47,042 nt of DNA from Pseudomonadota bacterium (GTDB taxonomy: Bacteria > Bdellovibrionota > FAC87 > UBA2466). Numbering within the stretch: position 1 is the stretch's first letter; every line of letters begins with the position of its first letter. This document shows, in pieces, positions 34,307 through 42,729 of this stretch. The DNA lies in NCBI GenBank assembly GCA_009927165.1, contig RFNO01000097.1, positions 1 through 47,042 on the forward strand, in the 5' to 3' direction. The notes below the pieces were generated by a model. The model saw nothing but the letters and a program-made list of their open reading frames with translations, was not told where the DNA came from and searched no databases. Both the position numbers and the translations under genes were made by a program.

Positions 34307-35388
34307 AGATTCGCCGACACCTGAACCGACTTTAATCGCTCCCAAGCTTGGCGTTTCAATCGATTTTCAGCTTCAATTCGAAGTTGCCCACATGCAGCAG
34401 CCACATCTCTTCCCCGGCTCCGACGGTAAGTCGAAGTCAGATGATGTTTAAGAAGAATATTTTGAAACCTCAGGACACGGTCTTCACTCGGTCTTTTGAA
34501 ATCGACAAACGGGTTTTCATTGTAGGCTAGCAAGTTGATTTTGGAGGGGATGTCATGAACTAATTTTATAAGTCGGTGTGCATCCTCATCTGAATCGTTA
34601 AAATCTTTGATGAGAATATATTCAAATGTGACCCGCTCAGTTCCTCGAAATCTTAAGGAACGACAAGTGTCCATTAACTCTTTCAAAGGAAATTTTGCAT
34701 TGATAGGCATGATGTGTGACCGCTGCTCATCTGTAGTACCGTGCAAAGATATGGCAAGTTTACCCAAGCTTGCATCGATAAAATCCTGAATTTTATCGGT
34801 GATACCCACCGTCGAAACAGTAATGTGTCGCTTACCGATTTTTAATCCCATAGGATCGTTAAACAGTTTAAGAGCTTTCATCACTTCTTCGTAATTGTCG
34901 AAAGGTTCTCCCATTCCCATCAGAACAATATTGGTCACAGGTCGAGGGTGAGGAACAGATAAAAGCTGATCAACAATTTCCCATGCTTTGAGATCTCGAA
35001 CAAATTTCTGATACCCTGTTGCACAAAACGTGCAAGCCATTTTGCACCCTACTTGGGTGGAAACACAGAGTGTAGCTCTCCCCTCTGTCGGGATGAACAC
35101 ACTCTCCACTTGCTGACCGTCAGGTAGTCGAACTAAGTACTTCACGGTTCCATCATCCGAAGGATGCGTTTCAGAGACTTCAATCTTAGGTAGAGTAAAT
35201 TGTTCTTCTAGATGCTGTCGGAATTGTTTACTCAAATCCGTCATTTTCTGAAAATCAGATTCTCGCTCTTTGTACATCCAACGATAAAGTTGACGAGCAC
35301 GAAATGCAGGATGGCCCATTGCTAAAATTCTAGCTTCTAGCTCGGGCAACGGAAGACCTTTTAAATTTTCTTTGGTTTGCGAGTCCAT
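34303..35388 (-). CDS. rlmN: Dual-specificity 23S rRNA/tRNA (adenine-C2)-methyltransferase RlmN
   Basis: This radical-SAM methyltransferase has the iron-sulphur cysteines C115, C119 and C122 (CKMACTFC). An N-terminal RlmN helix-hairpin region and LVRLPDGQQVESVFIP lead into it. NIVLMGMGEPFDNYE and the SLHGT segment are signatures of the family, and ATSTYRRSRGRDVAAACGQL-like residues end it with the second catalytic cysteine near the C terminus. It methylates A2503 of 23S rRNA and A37 of some tRNAs. The 361-residue length is typical. It faces the sigma-factor cassette across a ~195-bp gap. Confidence 0.97.
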   Translation of the reverse strand: MDSQTKENLKGLPLPELEARILAMGHPAFRARQLYRWMYKERESDFQKMTDLSKQFRQHLEEQFTLPKIEVSETHPSDDGTVKYLVRLPDGQQVESVFIPTEGRATLCVSTQVGCKMACTFCATGYQKFVRDLKAWEIVDQLLSVPHPRPVTNIVLMGMGEPFDNYEEVMKALKLFNDPMGLKIGKRHITVSTVGITDKIQDFIDASLGKLAISLHGTTDEQRSHIMPINAKFPLKELMDTCRSLRFRGTERVTFEYILIKDFNDSDEDAHRLIKLVHDIPSKINLLAYNENPFVDFKRPSEDRVLRFQNILLKHHLTSTYRRSRGRDVAAACGQLRIEAENRLKRQAWERLKSVQVSANL

Positions 35389-35438
35389 GGGCTGCCCCCT
35401 TATAGCTGAACTCCATTAAAAACTCCTTTAAAAAGAGA

Positions 35439-35468
35439 GGGAACCGACACGCAGGCAATTTTTATAAC
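35439..35468 (+). promoter_or_regulatory. Possible ECF-type promoter before the sigma-factor gene
   Basis: GGGAACC at 35439-35445, then about 17 bases, then TATAAC at 35463-35468. GGAACC-like -35 boxes are typical of ECF sigma targets, and ECF genes are often self-regulated; the -10 is not typical of the class. It lies ~115 bp upstream of the sigma ATG. It is one candidate only. Confidence 0.25.
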
Positions 35469-35583
35469 ATAATTTCAAACACTTACAACCTCGCCTGAGC
35501 TGGGACCGAAGTTTAAAACTCCTCCAAAAGAAAGTTTTGTCACAATTCAAAATGCGGTAACGTTTCTTTAACAAGAAGACTTT

Positions 35584-36186
35584 ATGGGGATGGGGAAACT
35601 ATTAAAACGTTGGGTTCAACGGCTCAAAGATGGAGACCAGTCTGCTTTTTTACCCTTTTATGAAAAGACAGCGCCGGGTCTGATGAGATTTTTGATGTGG
35701 AAAACCAATGGGGACAGACCACTGTCCGAAGATATTTTACAAGAGTCCTACGTGAGATTTCTGCTTCACTTAGACAAACTAGAGAGTATTGAAGATTTGG
35801 CAGTTCAATCGTACCTACTTCAAACTGTTCGTAACTGCTTAATCGACAAAGTCGGAAGGCCTGCCCACAAAACTCGTCCCCATGTTGAGCTTACGGAAGT
35901 ACAAGGCATTGCCGACGCAAAAGAAACCTCTCGATTGGAAGCCGCAGTCGAACTACGGGAACTACAACTAGCAATGAGGTCTCTTAACGAGAAAGATTCA
36001 GAGATTATTTGGCTACGCGATGGACTGGGCTTATCTCACAGAGAAGTCGCAGAAGAAATTGGCATAACTGAAGACGCCACTCGACAAGCATATGGACGAG
36101 CAAAGAAAAATCTAATGGCTGTTTTATGTAAGGGCCACCCCGTCGCTTTACCTGCTGGAGGAGCTTATGTTCCTGAGATGTCCTAA
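35584..36186 (+). CDS. ECF-type RNA polymerase sigma factor
   Basis: The 200-residue protein has sigma region 2 (DGDQSAFLPFYEKTAPGLMRF with DILQESYVRFLLHL) and region 4 (SEIIWLRDGLGLSHREVAEEIGITEDATRQAYGRAKKNL, a helix-turn-helix). Regions 1 and 3 are absent, so it is group 4 (ECF). It directs RNA polymerase to special promoters. Its stop lies 20 bp inside the anti-sigma gene, so the two are translationally coupled and probably made in equal amounts. Confidence 0.92.
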   Translation: MGMGKLLKRWVQRLKDGDQSAFLPFYEKTAPGLMRFLMWKTNGDRPLSEDILQESYVRFLLHLDKLESIEDLAVQSYLLQTVRNCLIDKVGRPAHKTRPHVELTEVQGIADAKETSRLEAAVELRELQLAMRSLNEKDSEIIWLRDGLGLSHREVAEEIGITEDATRQAYGRAKKNLMAVLCKGHPVALPAGGAYVPEMS

Positions 36187-36691
36187 TCCTGACGACTTTT
36201 TAGCTTTAGTGAGTGTGCCAGAGGAACTTTCCCGTTGGTCCTTGTTGAAAATGAAGGCTCACCTAGGGATTTGTTCGCACTGTAAGCAAAACTTTTTAAC
36301 CACTCAAACGGCGTGGCAGCAGTATTTTAAACCCGAACCGGACATTACCAGTTCGATTTTAAAAGTTTATTCACGACTTCAATCTGATGAAACTCTCGTT
36401 CTCAAAGGCTGGAAATTAGATGAGTTGAAACGCAGCAAAGAAGTACACGGGTTTCTTTTGAGCGAAGGTTGGCTTTTTCGTGGAGGTGTCTTCCTGGGAC
36501 TCGGAGCTCTTGTGGGCGCCATTGTCTTTTCAACTTTAAGTCAAAACCCGTTTGCCTCGGAACCCGCTCTCCCCTTAAAGGGTCCTCTGGCACAAATTCG
36601 TTTGGAAGAAAAAAACAAAGTTAAAGTTCATTATTTGCACCCCGAACTTCTTCACACTATTGAATTTGAAACTTCTGGAGGGAACCGATGA
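36167..36691 (+). CDS. Anti-sigma factor with zinc motif and one membrane span
   Basis: The N-terminal ~80 cytoplasmic residues contain the ZAS zinc signature H32-x3-C36-x2-C39 (HLGICSHC), plus an early C5. A hydrophobic span lies at about 106-124, leaving ~50 residues outside the membrane (rich in Lys/Glu, ending EFETSGGNR). This is the usual plan of a membrane anti-sigma factor that holds the ECF sigma until an outside signal arrives. The sigma gene overlaps it by 20 bp, and the STN-like gene overlaps its stop by 4 bp (ATGA). Confidence 0.85.
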   Translation: MFLRCPNPDDFLALVSVPEELSRWSLLKMKAHLGICSHCKQNFLTTQTAWQQYFKPEPDITSSILKVYSRLQSDETLVLKGWKLDELKRSKEVHGFLLSEGWLFRGGVFLGLGALVGAIVFSTLSQNPFASEPALPLKGPLAQIRLEEKNKVKVHYLHPELLHTIEFETSGGNR

Positions 36692-37428
36692 AACAGTTGT
36701 TAGCTTTTACCGGCATGTTTCTCTCATTTCATGTGTTCTCTCAAGTTCCAGCTCACTACATTTCCTCAATTGAATTGAATGTACGAGAACCCAGTTCAGA
36801 ATTAATGAATCGATCACAACAACTGGTAGTTAGTGCTTTTAAAAAATCTATTGAACTCTCACCCCATCTCAGAGGAAAGCAATTTAAAACCCAGACAGTG
36901 GGACCTGAAGTTATTTTTACCCTAACCAGCGACTCTGATCTCCAAGTGCCCGTTCAAGAAATACTTTCGAGCATGGTAGAAGGTCTCAATGGGAGAGTGC
37001 TGGCCCACGGAAAATCCCTCTTTTACCGAGCAGCTCTTACTCAGCCTCTGGGAGGATATTTGGAAGTTGTAATGGATGATTCTCACAAACAAATTTTAGC
37101 AATTTCTGCGGAGTCGGTCCCCCTGAGAGATGTTTTGAATGAGATCAGAAATCAATCGGGTTCGATGAGCTACTTAATTTCCGGAGACTGTGCGGAAAAG
37201 TTGGTCGACTGGAGCTTTGGAATGGTAGCACCCCAGGAACCGAAGGAAATTGATGCGGTCATGGTGGAACTTGCAACTTTGTTTAATCTGAACTGTGAGA
37301 AGAAGAATGGTTCATTTATTTTCAAGGGACACTGTCAGGAGCCTCGAAAAAATTTAATGATTCCGCCACGGACAACTCGAACTCAACCTTCTTTGGAAAA
37401 CGTGTTTTTCCCCACCGCTTTTCGGTGA
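36688..37428 (+). CDS. Exported STN-domain-like protein
   Basis: The 246-residue protein has a signal peptide to about FSQ. Residues ~125-215 follow the secretin/TonB short N-terminal (STN) pattern: 'ISAESVPLRDVLNEIRNQSG' (the 'IPAQPLAEALRALARQTG' helix), a middle strand segment, and 'AVMVELATLFNLNCEKKNGSFIF' (the 'ALD.LL.GTGL.....' end). STN domains in outer-membrane receptors such as FecA signal to membrane anti-sigma factors. Here no barrel follows, so the domain stands alone in the periplasm. The four-base overlap with the anti-sigma gene makes a functional link likely. The first ~100 mature residues are unrecognised. Confidence 0.6.
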   Translation: MKQLLAFTGMFLSFHVFSQVPAHYISSIELNVREPSSELMNRSQQLVVSAFKKSIELSPHLRGKQFKTQTVGPEVIFTLTSDSDLQVPVQEILSSMVEGLNGRVLAHGKSLFYRAALTQPLGGYLEVVMDDSHKQILAISAESVPLRDVLNEIRNQSGSMSYLISGDCAEKLVDWSFGMVAPQEPKEIDAVMVELATLFNLNCEKKNGSFIFKGHCQEPRKNLMIPPRTTRTQPSLENVFFPTAFR

Positions 37429-37545
37429 TCCCAGAATCTCGGTTAAGATATTGTATTTACTGGTAAATGTGTTGGTCTTCTTGCTTTTTTTTGTCCTTTC
37501 CGCTAAGGTGCCGGCATCAATTTTTGAACCAAAGGGAAATCGACC

Positions 37546-37935
37546 ATGAAGCACTTGGCTGCATTTTTATTGGTAATCTTTAGCTGTTCTTCTTTTTCCG
37601 ATGTCTCCGAAATTGCTGATATTGAAAATAATGCTTACGTAAAATTGTACGAACAGTGGCTCGCTATGGATCATAACCAAGTTGAGCGCTTGGTAGCAAT
37701 TCGTGACAACACCAAGTTAGAGCTCGATAGAGGAATAAAACTAGCCGAGAAAAAAGTGATTACTCAAGATGAGCTTGAGGATCTCCAACTCAAATACCGA
37801 CTGGCTGTTCTCACTCTGGAGCGACAGGAATTAAAAATTAGGGAATCTGAAGCGCGACTTTCCATTGTGAAAAGCAAAGTAGCTTCTGGCGTGGGAGATA
37901 TTCCCATTTGCGTACGCCCCATGGACAACATGTAA
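37546..37935 (+). CDS. Small exported coiled-coil protein
   Basis: The 129-residue protein has a signal peptide (MKHLAAFLLVIFSCSSFS) followed by a nearly continuous amphipathic helix, about residues 40-108, with heptad-like Leu/Ile spacing and alternating charges (LEDLQLKYRLAVLTLERQELKI). The C terminus has one Cys (ICVRPMDNM). A trimeric or dimeric coiled coil in the periplasm, such as a spacer or holdase, is plausible; no family was recognised. An AAGGGAAA ribosome site precedes it. It belongs to the sigma cassette by position, 117 bp after the STN-like gene. Confidence 0.65.
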   Translation: MKHLAAFLLVIFSCSSFSDVSEIADIENNAYVKLYEQWLAMDHNQVERLVAIRDNTKLELDRGIKLAEKKVITQDELEDLQLKYRLAVLTLERQELKIRESEARLSIVKSKVASGVGDIPICVRPMDNM

Positions 37936-37952
37936 GCGGAGGAGCTTTTATC

Positions 37953-38801
37953 ATGCGTTTTTTTCATGTTCTTTGCTTACTCGCGGGGATTCTGGGTTCA
38001 AGCCGCTTGTTTTCGATTTCCTTGAGTGATTTAGGTCTTCGTTCCGAAGGCCTGTATGAAATCAACATTGTCTGTGAAGACAGAATCAATCCTAATTGCA
38101 ATGAACTCAATCGAACGGCACGATTGGCAGTAATATCTACGCCCGAGTCGCTGGCTGTTTCAGTTGGGTATCCAGAACAGAGCATCAGTCGTTATTCCTT
38201 TGTCTCGGACGCGGGTCTGCAAGGGAGTGTCTACACTGGGGTTGAAGCTTCAGATCACTCGTTTTCATCTCACTTTGCTGAGATAAGAGCTGAGTTTTTG
38301 AATGAAGAAGGAAAAGTTAAAGTAACAGGAATTATCCGAGATGCTCGCTTCTCCAAAGACATTACTTTCGCTGGAGAACAAACCCTAGCAACCCAAAATC
38401 TAAAATCCTTTGATCCCAATACGGTAAATTTTTCGCTCGCAGACGTTATCGAAGGACGGTTTCTTGCGAGAGGGGAAGCTCGCCAGTGGTTGATTAACAT
38501 TCGGAAGAAACTTTCTTCGGGCGGAGCTCCATCTTACTATGCAGAATCGATTGATTTGGGAAGTCCTGATGAGAAGTTATTTTCTTCCGGAGAAAGAGTC
38601 CACCTTCATTCCATTCAGAGTTCGGATGATACGTTGGAATTGCTAGCGCCTTTAAGCAAAAAGGGTTCTTTCTTAAAGTGGGTGCTATGGGCTTCCCCCG
38701 AAGGAACAAGTGATTGCCCCACTCTTCAGGGATTTTTCTTTTCATCACAAGGAATTTTCTCGCGCTTAACGCTCAAGAAGCTGGGTCCGGATCAAAAATA
38801 A
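37953..38801 (+). CDS. Exported protein of unknown function in the sigma cassette
   Basis: The start follows GGAGGAG, giving a signal peptide (MRFFHVLCLLAGILGSSRLFS) and ~260 mature residues. The sequence is beta-rich with evenly spread charge, and contains two Cys near the N terminus (VCEDRINPNCNEL) likely to form a disulphide. No enzyme motif or family was recognised. It lies 17 bp after the coiled-coil gene and is probably its partner on the same message. Confidence 0.65.
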   Translation: MRFFHVLCLLAGILGSSRLFSISLSDLGLRSEGLYEINIVCEDRINPNCNELNRTARLAVISTPESLAVSVGYPEQSISRYSFVSDAGLQGSVYTGVEASDHSFSSHFAEIRAEFLNEEGKVKVTGIIRDARFSKDITFAGEQTLATQNLKSFDPNTVNFSLADVIEGRFLARGEARQWLINIRKKLSSGGAPSYYAESIDLGSPDEKLFSSGERVHLHSIQSSDDTLELLAPLSKKGSFLKWVLWASPEGTSDCPTLQGFFFSSQGIFSRLTLKKLGPDQK

Positions 38802-38989
38802 CCCACTGACTTCATAGCGATTTGTTAATAAATGTGTTTTTTGATGGCTTATTAAAGTCAAACGTGCAAGGATGCGCCGACTTTAATGCGGGGTGGTAGA
38901 GCTTGATTTACTCTTACTAACGTGCCCCCACGATGTTCCGAAAAATCGTTGTTCGTTTTACGACCTGTCTGATTGATGCACGCCAATTT

Positions 38990-39033
38990 GGGGTCACAAC
39001 ACTCCTCTTGGAGTTTATGTAAGGAATGCCCCT
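38990..39033 (+). promoter_or_regulatory. Hairpin in the leader of the DEAD-box gene
   Basis: Upstream of the helicase, ACTCC-TCTT-GGAGT (about 39001-39014) forms a small hairpin, followed by a TAAGGA ribosome site before the ATG. The ~230-bp gap from the previous gene would allow a structured 5' leader, as seen for cold-induced DEAD-box genes. No cold-shock box was identified. Confidence 0.3.
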
Positions 39034-40173
39034 ATGGAATCGCTTCAGAACTTTCGTGACTTAAACCTCTGTCCTCCTTTGCTCTCGGCACTAGATAAAA
39101 TGCAGTTTGTTAGCCCAACTCCTATCCAGAAAGCCAGTATCCCTCACACGCTAGCTGGAAAAGATGTTTTAGGAACTGCTCAAACAGGGACAGGAAAGAC
39201 CGGTGCTTTTGGAATTCCAACGATTAACTATCTTCACTCTCAAAGTGATAAACAAGTTTTGATCTTGGCACCTACCCGGGAATTAGCTGCTCAAATTTTT
39301 GACGTTCTCAATCAAATGGCAGAAGGCTCAAAACTGCGTGGATTGCTCGTTGTAGGTGGGGAATCCTTCAGTCGACAGGCCCAAGTTTTTTTTCAAGGGT
39401 CTGATTTCATTGTAGCCACTCCGGGACGACTCAATGATCATCTCCTGGAAGGCACAATGGAACTAAAGCACATTGGGCTTTTGGTGCTCGATGAAGTCGA
39501 TCGAATGCTCGATATGGGCTTTGCTCCTCAGATAAAAAAAATACTGACCCACTTGCCCCAACAGCGACAAACGCTTCTTTTTTCAGCGACACTTTCTCCA
39601 GAAGTAAAAACGATTGCAGAGCCTTTTCTGAAGGATCCTGTTCGAGTACATGTGGGAAAACTGGATCAACCGGCTCCTAAAGTAAAAGAGGAAACCATCA
39701 CAACGACAACTCACACCAAGAATGATGTCGTATTAAAGCAGCTCCAAATTCGCGAAGGAAAAATTTTAATTTTCGCCAAAACTCAATCAAGAACGGAACG
39801 CCTCGCAAGAATTCTTTATGATGAAGGTCATAAAGTGGTTTGTTTGCACGGTGGGCGGACTCAGGGACAGCGCAAACAAGCACTCACTCGTTTCCGTGCC
39901 GGTACTCACCGAATTATGGTCGCGACTGATTTGGCTGGTAGAGGCATTGACGTTGATGATGTAGAACATGTCATTAATTACGATCCTCCGCAATCTAGAG
40001 AGGATTATATTCATAGAATCGGTCGCACTGGTAGATTTGGTCGCGAAGGAAGTGCACTCAATCTTCTCGTTTCCGGAGATTTTGCTGCTGAACAGGTTTT
40101 TTCTGGAAAAAAGCCCAGAGCCAGAGTTATCTTTCGTTCTCGACGACCTCGATTTCAAACACGATTAGGTTAG
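39034..40173 (+). CDS. DEAD-box RNA helicase (RhlE-like)
   Basis: The ATP-dependent RNA helicase has PTPIQ, the Q-motif, GTGKT (AQTGTGKTGAFG), PTRELAAQI, GG, TPGRL, DEVD in the place of DEAD (VLDEVDRMLDMGF), SAT, a VATDLAGRGIDVDDVEHVINYD block and HRIGRTGRFG. DEVD is a tolerated variant. The C terminus is short and basic (RPRFQTRLG), unlike the long tails of DeaD or CsdA. It unwinds RNA duplexes in ribosome assembly or RNA turnover. The barrel-like gene follows two bases after its stop. Confidence 0.94.
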   Translation: MESLQNFRDLNLCPPLLSALDKMQFVSPTPIQKASIPHTLAGKDVLGTAQTGTGKTGAFGIPTINYLHSQSDKQVLILAPTRELAAQIFDVLNQMAEGSKLRGLLVVGGESFSRQAQVFFQGSDFIVATPGRLNDHLLEGTMELKHIGLLVLDEVDRMLDMGFAPQIKKILTHLPQQRQTLLFSATLSPEVKTIAEPFLKDPVRVHVGKLDQPAPKVKEETITTTTHTKNDVVLKQLQIREGKILIFAKTQSRTERLARILYDEGHKVVCLHGGRTQGQRKQALTRFRAGTHRIMVATDLAGRGIDVDDVEHVINYDPPQSREDYIHRIGRTGRFGREGSALNLLVSGDFAAEQVFSGKKPRARVIFRSRRPRFQTRLG

Positions 40174-40175
40174 CG

Positions 40176-40730
40176 ATGCGACAACTAAAGCAATTAGCAG
40201 CACTAGTTTTTATTTTTGGCTTACTCCTGGCTCCTGTAACCACTTTCGCTGAAACTGATTCGGATACAGCGGAAAAGAAAGAAGCAAGTCGAGGGTATTA
40301 CATCGGTTTAGGTCCAGTAGGACTTTGGAACCTTAATTCTTCGGGACTGGGCTATTATTTCACTACTGGGTACGGCTTTGACGTTAAGAACGTTATTATG
40401 CGCTTAGGGGGAGAATTTTTTGGACGTTCGGGAGCTATTGCAGCTGTGGGTGGAATCGGAGCTTCCTTTTTTCCAAAAATTCTGAATGTTGAAGATCTAG
40501 AGCCATTCATCGGCTTAGATTTTGGCTACGGTGCCTCTCGTATTAATTCCTCTGGAGCTGTTCTGGGTGAATGGGTTTCAGGCTTAGTTTTGGGACCTTC
40601 ACTTGGAATTCAGCTATTTAGGACCAGTACGGTAAATTTAGAGTTGGCTTTTAAATGGGGTTTCTTTTTAGCAAGTGGATCTCAAGGCAGTCCTTCTTAT
40701 TCCTTATTTCGAGCTAGCCTTTACTTCTAG
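40176..40730 (+). CDS. Small outer-membrane beta-barrel-like protein
   Basis: The 184-residue protein has a signal peptide (to about TTFA) and a mature part of alternating Gly/aromatic strands such as YYIGLGPVGLWNL and VIMRLGGEFFGR, ending in the aromatic LYF typical of barrel C termini. This fits an eight-stranded outer-membrane barrel. No extra domain was seen. It lies two bases after the helicase stop, an odd pairing that may reflect only tight gene packing. Confidence 0.65.
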   Translation: MRQLKQLAALVFIFGLLLAPVTTFAETDSDTAEKKEASRGYYIGLGPVGLWNLNSSGLGYYFTTGYGFDVKNVIMRLGGEFFGRSGAIAAVGGIGASFFPKILNVEDLEPFIGLDFGYGASRINSSGAVLGEWVSGLVLGPSLGIQLFRTSTVNLELAFKWGFFLASGSQGSPSYSLFRASLYF

Positions 40731-40741
40731 TCCGAGTTCTT

Positions 40742-41812
40742 TTACTGGGCTCGCTCATACTGGTGAGGCCAGGAAATCTCAACTCCGAGTTCTTTAGCAG
40801 CATGGATAGGAAAATAGGGGTCACGCAGGAATTCACGGGCGATAAAAACAACATCTGCTTTTTCAGTTGCAACAATTTCTTCGGCTTGTTGAGCCTGAGT
40901 GATTAAACCAACTGCTCCTGTGAGCAGCGACGTTTCCTTTTTTATTTCGGTAGCAAAAGGCACTTGAAATCCAGGACTAATCGGAATTTTTGCAGATGGG
41001 ACCAAGCCTCCCGTCGAAACATCAATCAAATCGACTCCTCGTCTTCCTAATTCTCGTACAAAACTGATGGTTTGTGACAGATCCCAGCCGCCTTCAACCC
41101 AGTCAGTTGCAGAAACTCGAACGAACAACGGCAAGTTCTTAGGCCACAAAGTACGAACTTTTTCCACAATCATTAACGGTAAGCGAATTCGATTTTCTAA
41201 ATGTCCGCCAAACTCATCCTGACGCTGGTTTGAAAGCGGGGAAAGGAACTCGTGCAGCAAGTACCCATGCGCCATGTGCAACTCGAGCACTTCAAATCCA
41301 GCTAGAAGGGCGTGCTGAGTCGCTCTTTCAAAATCACGAACCAAGTCCGATAAATCCTCATCCTTAAGCGTCTGAGGTGTGGGATATCCCGAACTGAAGG
41401 GGATCGAACTCGGAGCCCAAACAGTCCAACCCCCTTGAGGAATACTCAGAGGCTTTCCTCCTCGCCAGGGCTCGGAAGTGGATGCTTTACGTCCAGCATG
41501 AGCTAGTTGAACTGCAGCTATACACCCCTGTTCTTTAATGAATCGAGTGAGGGTTTTGAAAGTCTCCACTTGAGACTGTGACCACAAACCCGTGTCGGCG
41601 GGGGAAATCCTTCCAGATGCTGATACAGCTGTCGCTTCCGCCATCACTAGCGCCGCTTGTCCAACAGCGCGACTACCTAAATGGACTAAGTGCCATTCAT
41701 TGGGAATCCCCTCATTCGCCGAATACTGACACATGGGAGACACAAAAATTCGGTTTTTAAAAACTATATCTCGAATTTTAAGGGGACTAAAAAGCGCTGA
41801 TTTATTTGGCAT
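40742..41812 (-). CDS. Old Yellow Enzyme-family NADH:flavin oxidoreductase (YqjM-like)
   Basis: This FMN-binding TIM-barrel of 356 residues has MCQYSANEGIPNEWHLVHLGSRA at the start, the QLAHAGRKAS motif, an HMAHGYLLHEFLSPLSN signature with the catalytic Tyr and His, and a late FIAREFLRDPYFP FMN phosphate loop. It reduces activated C=C bonds with NAD(P)H. The WHLVH and AHAGRK motifs put it in the YqjM-like class. It is divergent from the glutaminase-like gene with a ~95-bp shared promoter region. Confidence 0.96.
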   Translation of the reverse strand: MPNKSALFSPLKIRDIVFKNRIFVSPMCQYSANEGIPNEWHLVHLGSRAVGQAALVMAEATAVSASGRISPADTGLWSQSQVETFKTLTRFIKEQGCIAAVQLAHAGRKASTSEPWRGGKPLSIPQGGWTVWAPSSIPFSSGYPTPQTLKDEDLSDLVRDFERATQHALLAGFEVLELHMAHGYLLHEFLSPLSNQRQDEFGGHLENRIRLPLMIVEKVRTLWPKNLPLFVRVSATDWVEGGWDLSQTISFVRELGRRGVDLIDVSTGGLVPSAKIPISPGFQVPFATEIKKETSLLTGAVGLITQAQQAEEIVATEKADVVFIAREFLRDPYFPIHAAKELGVEISWPHQYERAQ

Positions 41813-41871
41813 CGGAATCTCCCTTTGAACAGTCTATCTTAAAACAAGTTAATTCTCTAAGTGAACTGCAC

Positions 41872-41900
41872 CCAACTTACCTCTCAAGTTGGTATATAAT
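41872..41900 (+). promoter_or_regulatory. Palindrome CCAACTT-N7-AAGTTGG overlapping a -10 TATAAT promoter
   Basis: CCAACTT (41872-41878) and AAGTTGG (41886-41892) are a perfect 7-bp inverted repeat with a 7-base gap. The repeat ends just before a perfect TATAAT at 41895-41900. The ATG of the exported glutaminase-like gene starts 8 bases later, with no ribosome site, so the message may be leaderless. The palindrome sits where a -35 would lie, which suggests a repressor or activator operator. The gap also serves the divergent OYE gene. Confidence 0.55.
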
Positions 41901-41907
41901 AAACTAA

Positions 41908-42708
41908 ATGAAGAACGTTCTCCTAGTTACTGTCTGTGCAGGTCTGCTGACTTTTCACACTTCTATTTTTTCAGCACAAAAAGATTGCCACGCGTTGATT
42001 TCCATTTTGGTTTCTAGCCGCCCAACCCCTTTCAAGAGCTCCCGCTTAACAGCAATCGAAAGAAGTATCCAAGAAAAATCACTTTTAGATATTCAAAGTG
42101 CATTGTCCTCCTCCGACATACGAACACACAATAAGCAGATTAGAGAGGCCCTCAAAGATCCGGTTCTAAGATCCCAAGAAGGTTCGGTCCTTTCGATTGA
42201 TAAAGCAAAAGCGGATTTTCTAGTTAAACTCATCACAGTTCACCCTACTAATGGTGCTAAGCAGGAAAAAAAATATGACCCAGAAGAGTGTTACGGATTC
42301 TGCTTTGGTCGAGCCACTTTGATACACAGTGAAGCTCTGAGAAGAAATACAGATCCTGAAGCCATCAAAAAGATATGGGCCGTGGGGTCTCTTGAGAAAG
42401 GCCGGTGGCATTTCCACGTAGCGACCATGATTAAGGCAAAGGGAAAAGGGTCTTGGTGGGTTTGCGATCCGATTTATAAATCAGCAGAGAGCGCCGAGAC
42501 ATGGATAAAAAGAATGGAAAACAGCTCCGACGATAAGCGAATGATGGTGTTTGTAACGGATCCCAGGAGATTTTCAGTTTACGATCCCCAATTTTACACA
42601 AACATTGATTTGTTGGGTGACGGAAAATCTGATTTTTATAACGGATATTTTAAGGATTACCTCGAATACACAACCAAACACCCCAAGCCCAAACCTTTCT
42701 CCCCTTAA
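41908..42708 (+). CDS. Exported protein-glutaminase (glutamine deamidase)-like protein
   Basis: A signal peptide is followed by ~90 residues of basic, helical sequence that could be a propeptide, then a domain with the Cys-His-Asp signature of the secreted protein-glutaminase family: C132 in CFGRA (compare CYARA), H170 in the WHFHVATMI strand (compare WxYHVA), and D187 in a WVCDPIY motif (compare 'DPSL'). A second Cys, C128, lies near by. Such enzymes deamidate glutamine in proteins to glutamate. The match is by motif order and spacing, read by eye. The extended C-terminal ~70 residues are unrecognised. Regulation may act through the upstream palindrome. Confidence 0.65.
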   Translation: MKNVLLVTVCAGLLTFHTSIFSAQKDCHALISILVSSRPTPFKSSRLTAIERSIQEKSLLDIQSALSSSDIRTHNKQIREALKDPVLRSQEGSVLSIDKAKADFLVKLITVHPTNGAKQEKKYDPEECYGFCFGRATLIHSEALRRNTDPEAIKKIWAVGSLEKGRWHFHVATMIKAKGKGSWWVCDPIYKSAESAETWIKRMENSSDDKRMMVFVTDPRRFSVYDPQFYTNIDLLGDGKSDFYNGYFKDYLEYTTKHPKPKPFSP

Positions 42709-42729
42709 CGGTTTATCAATTGAATAAGA

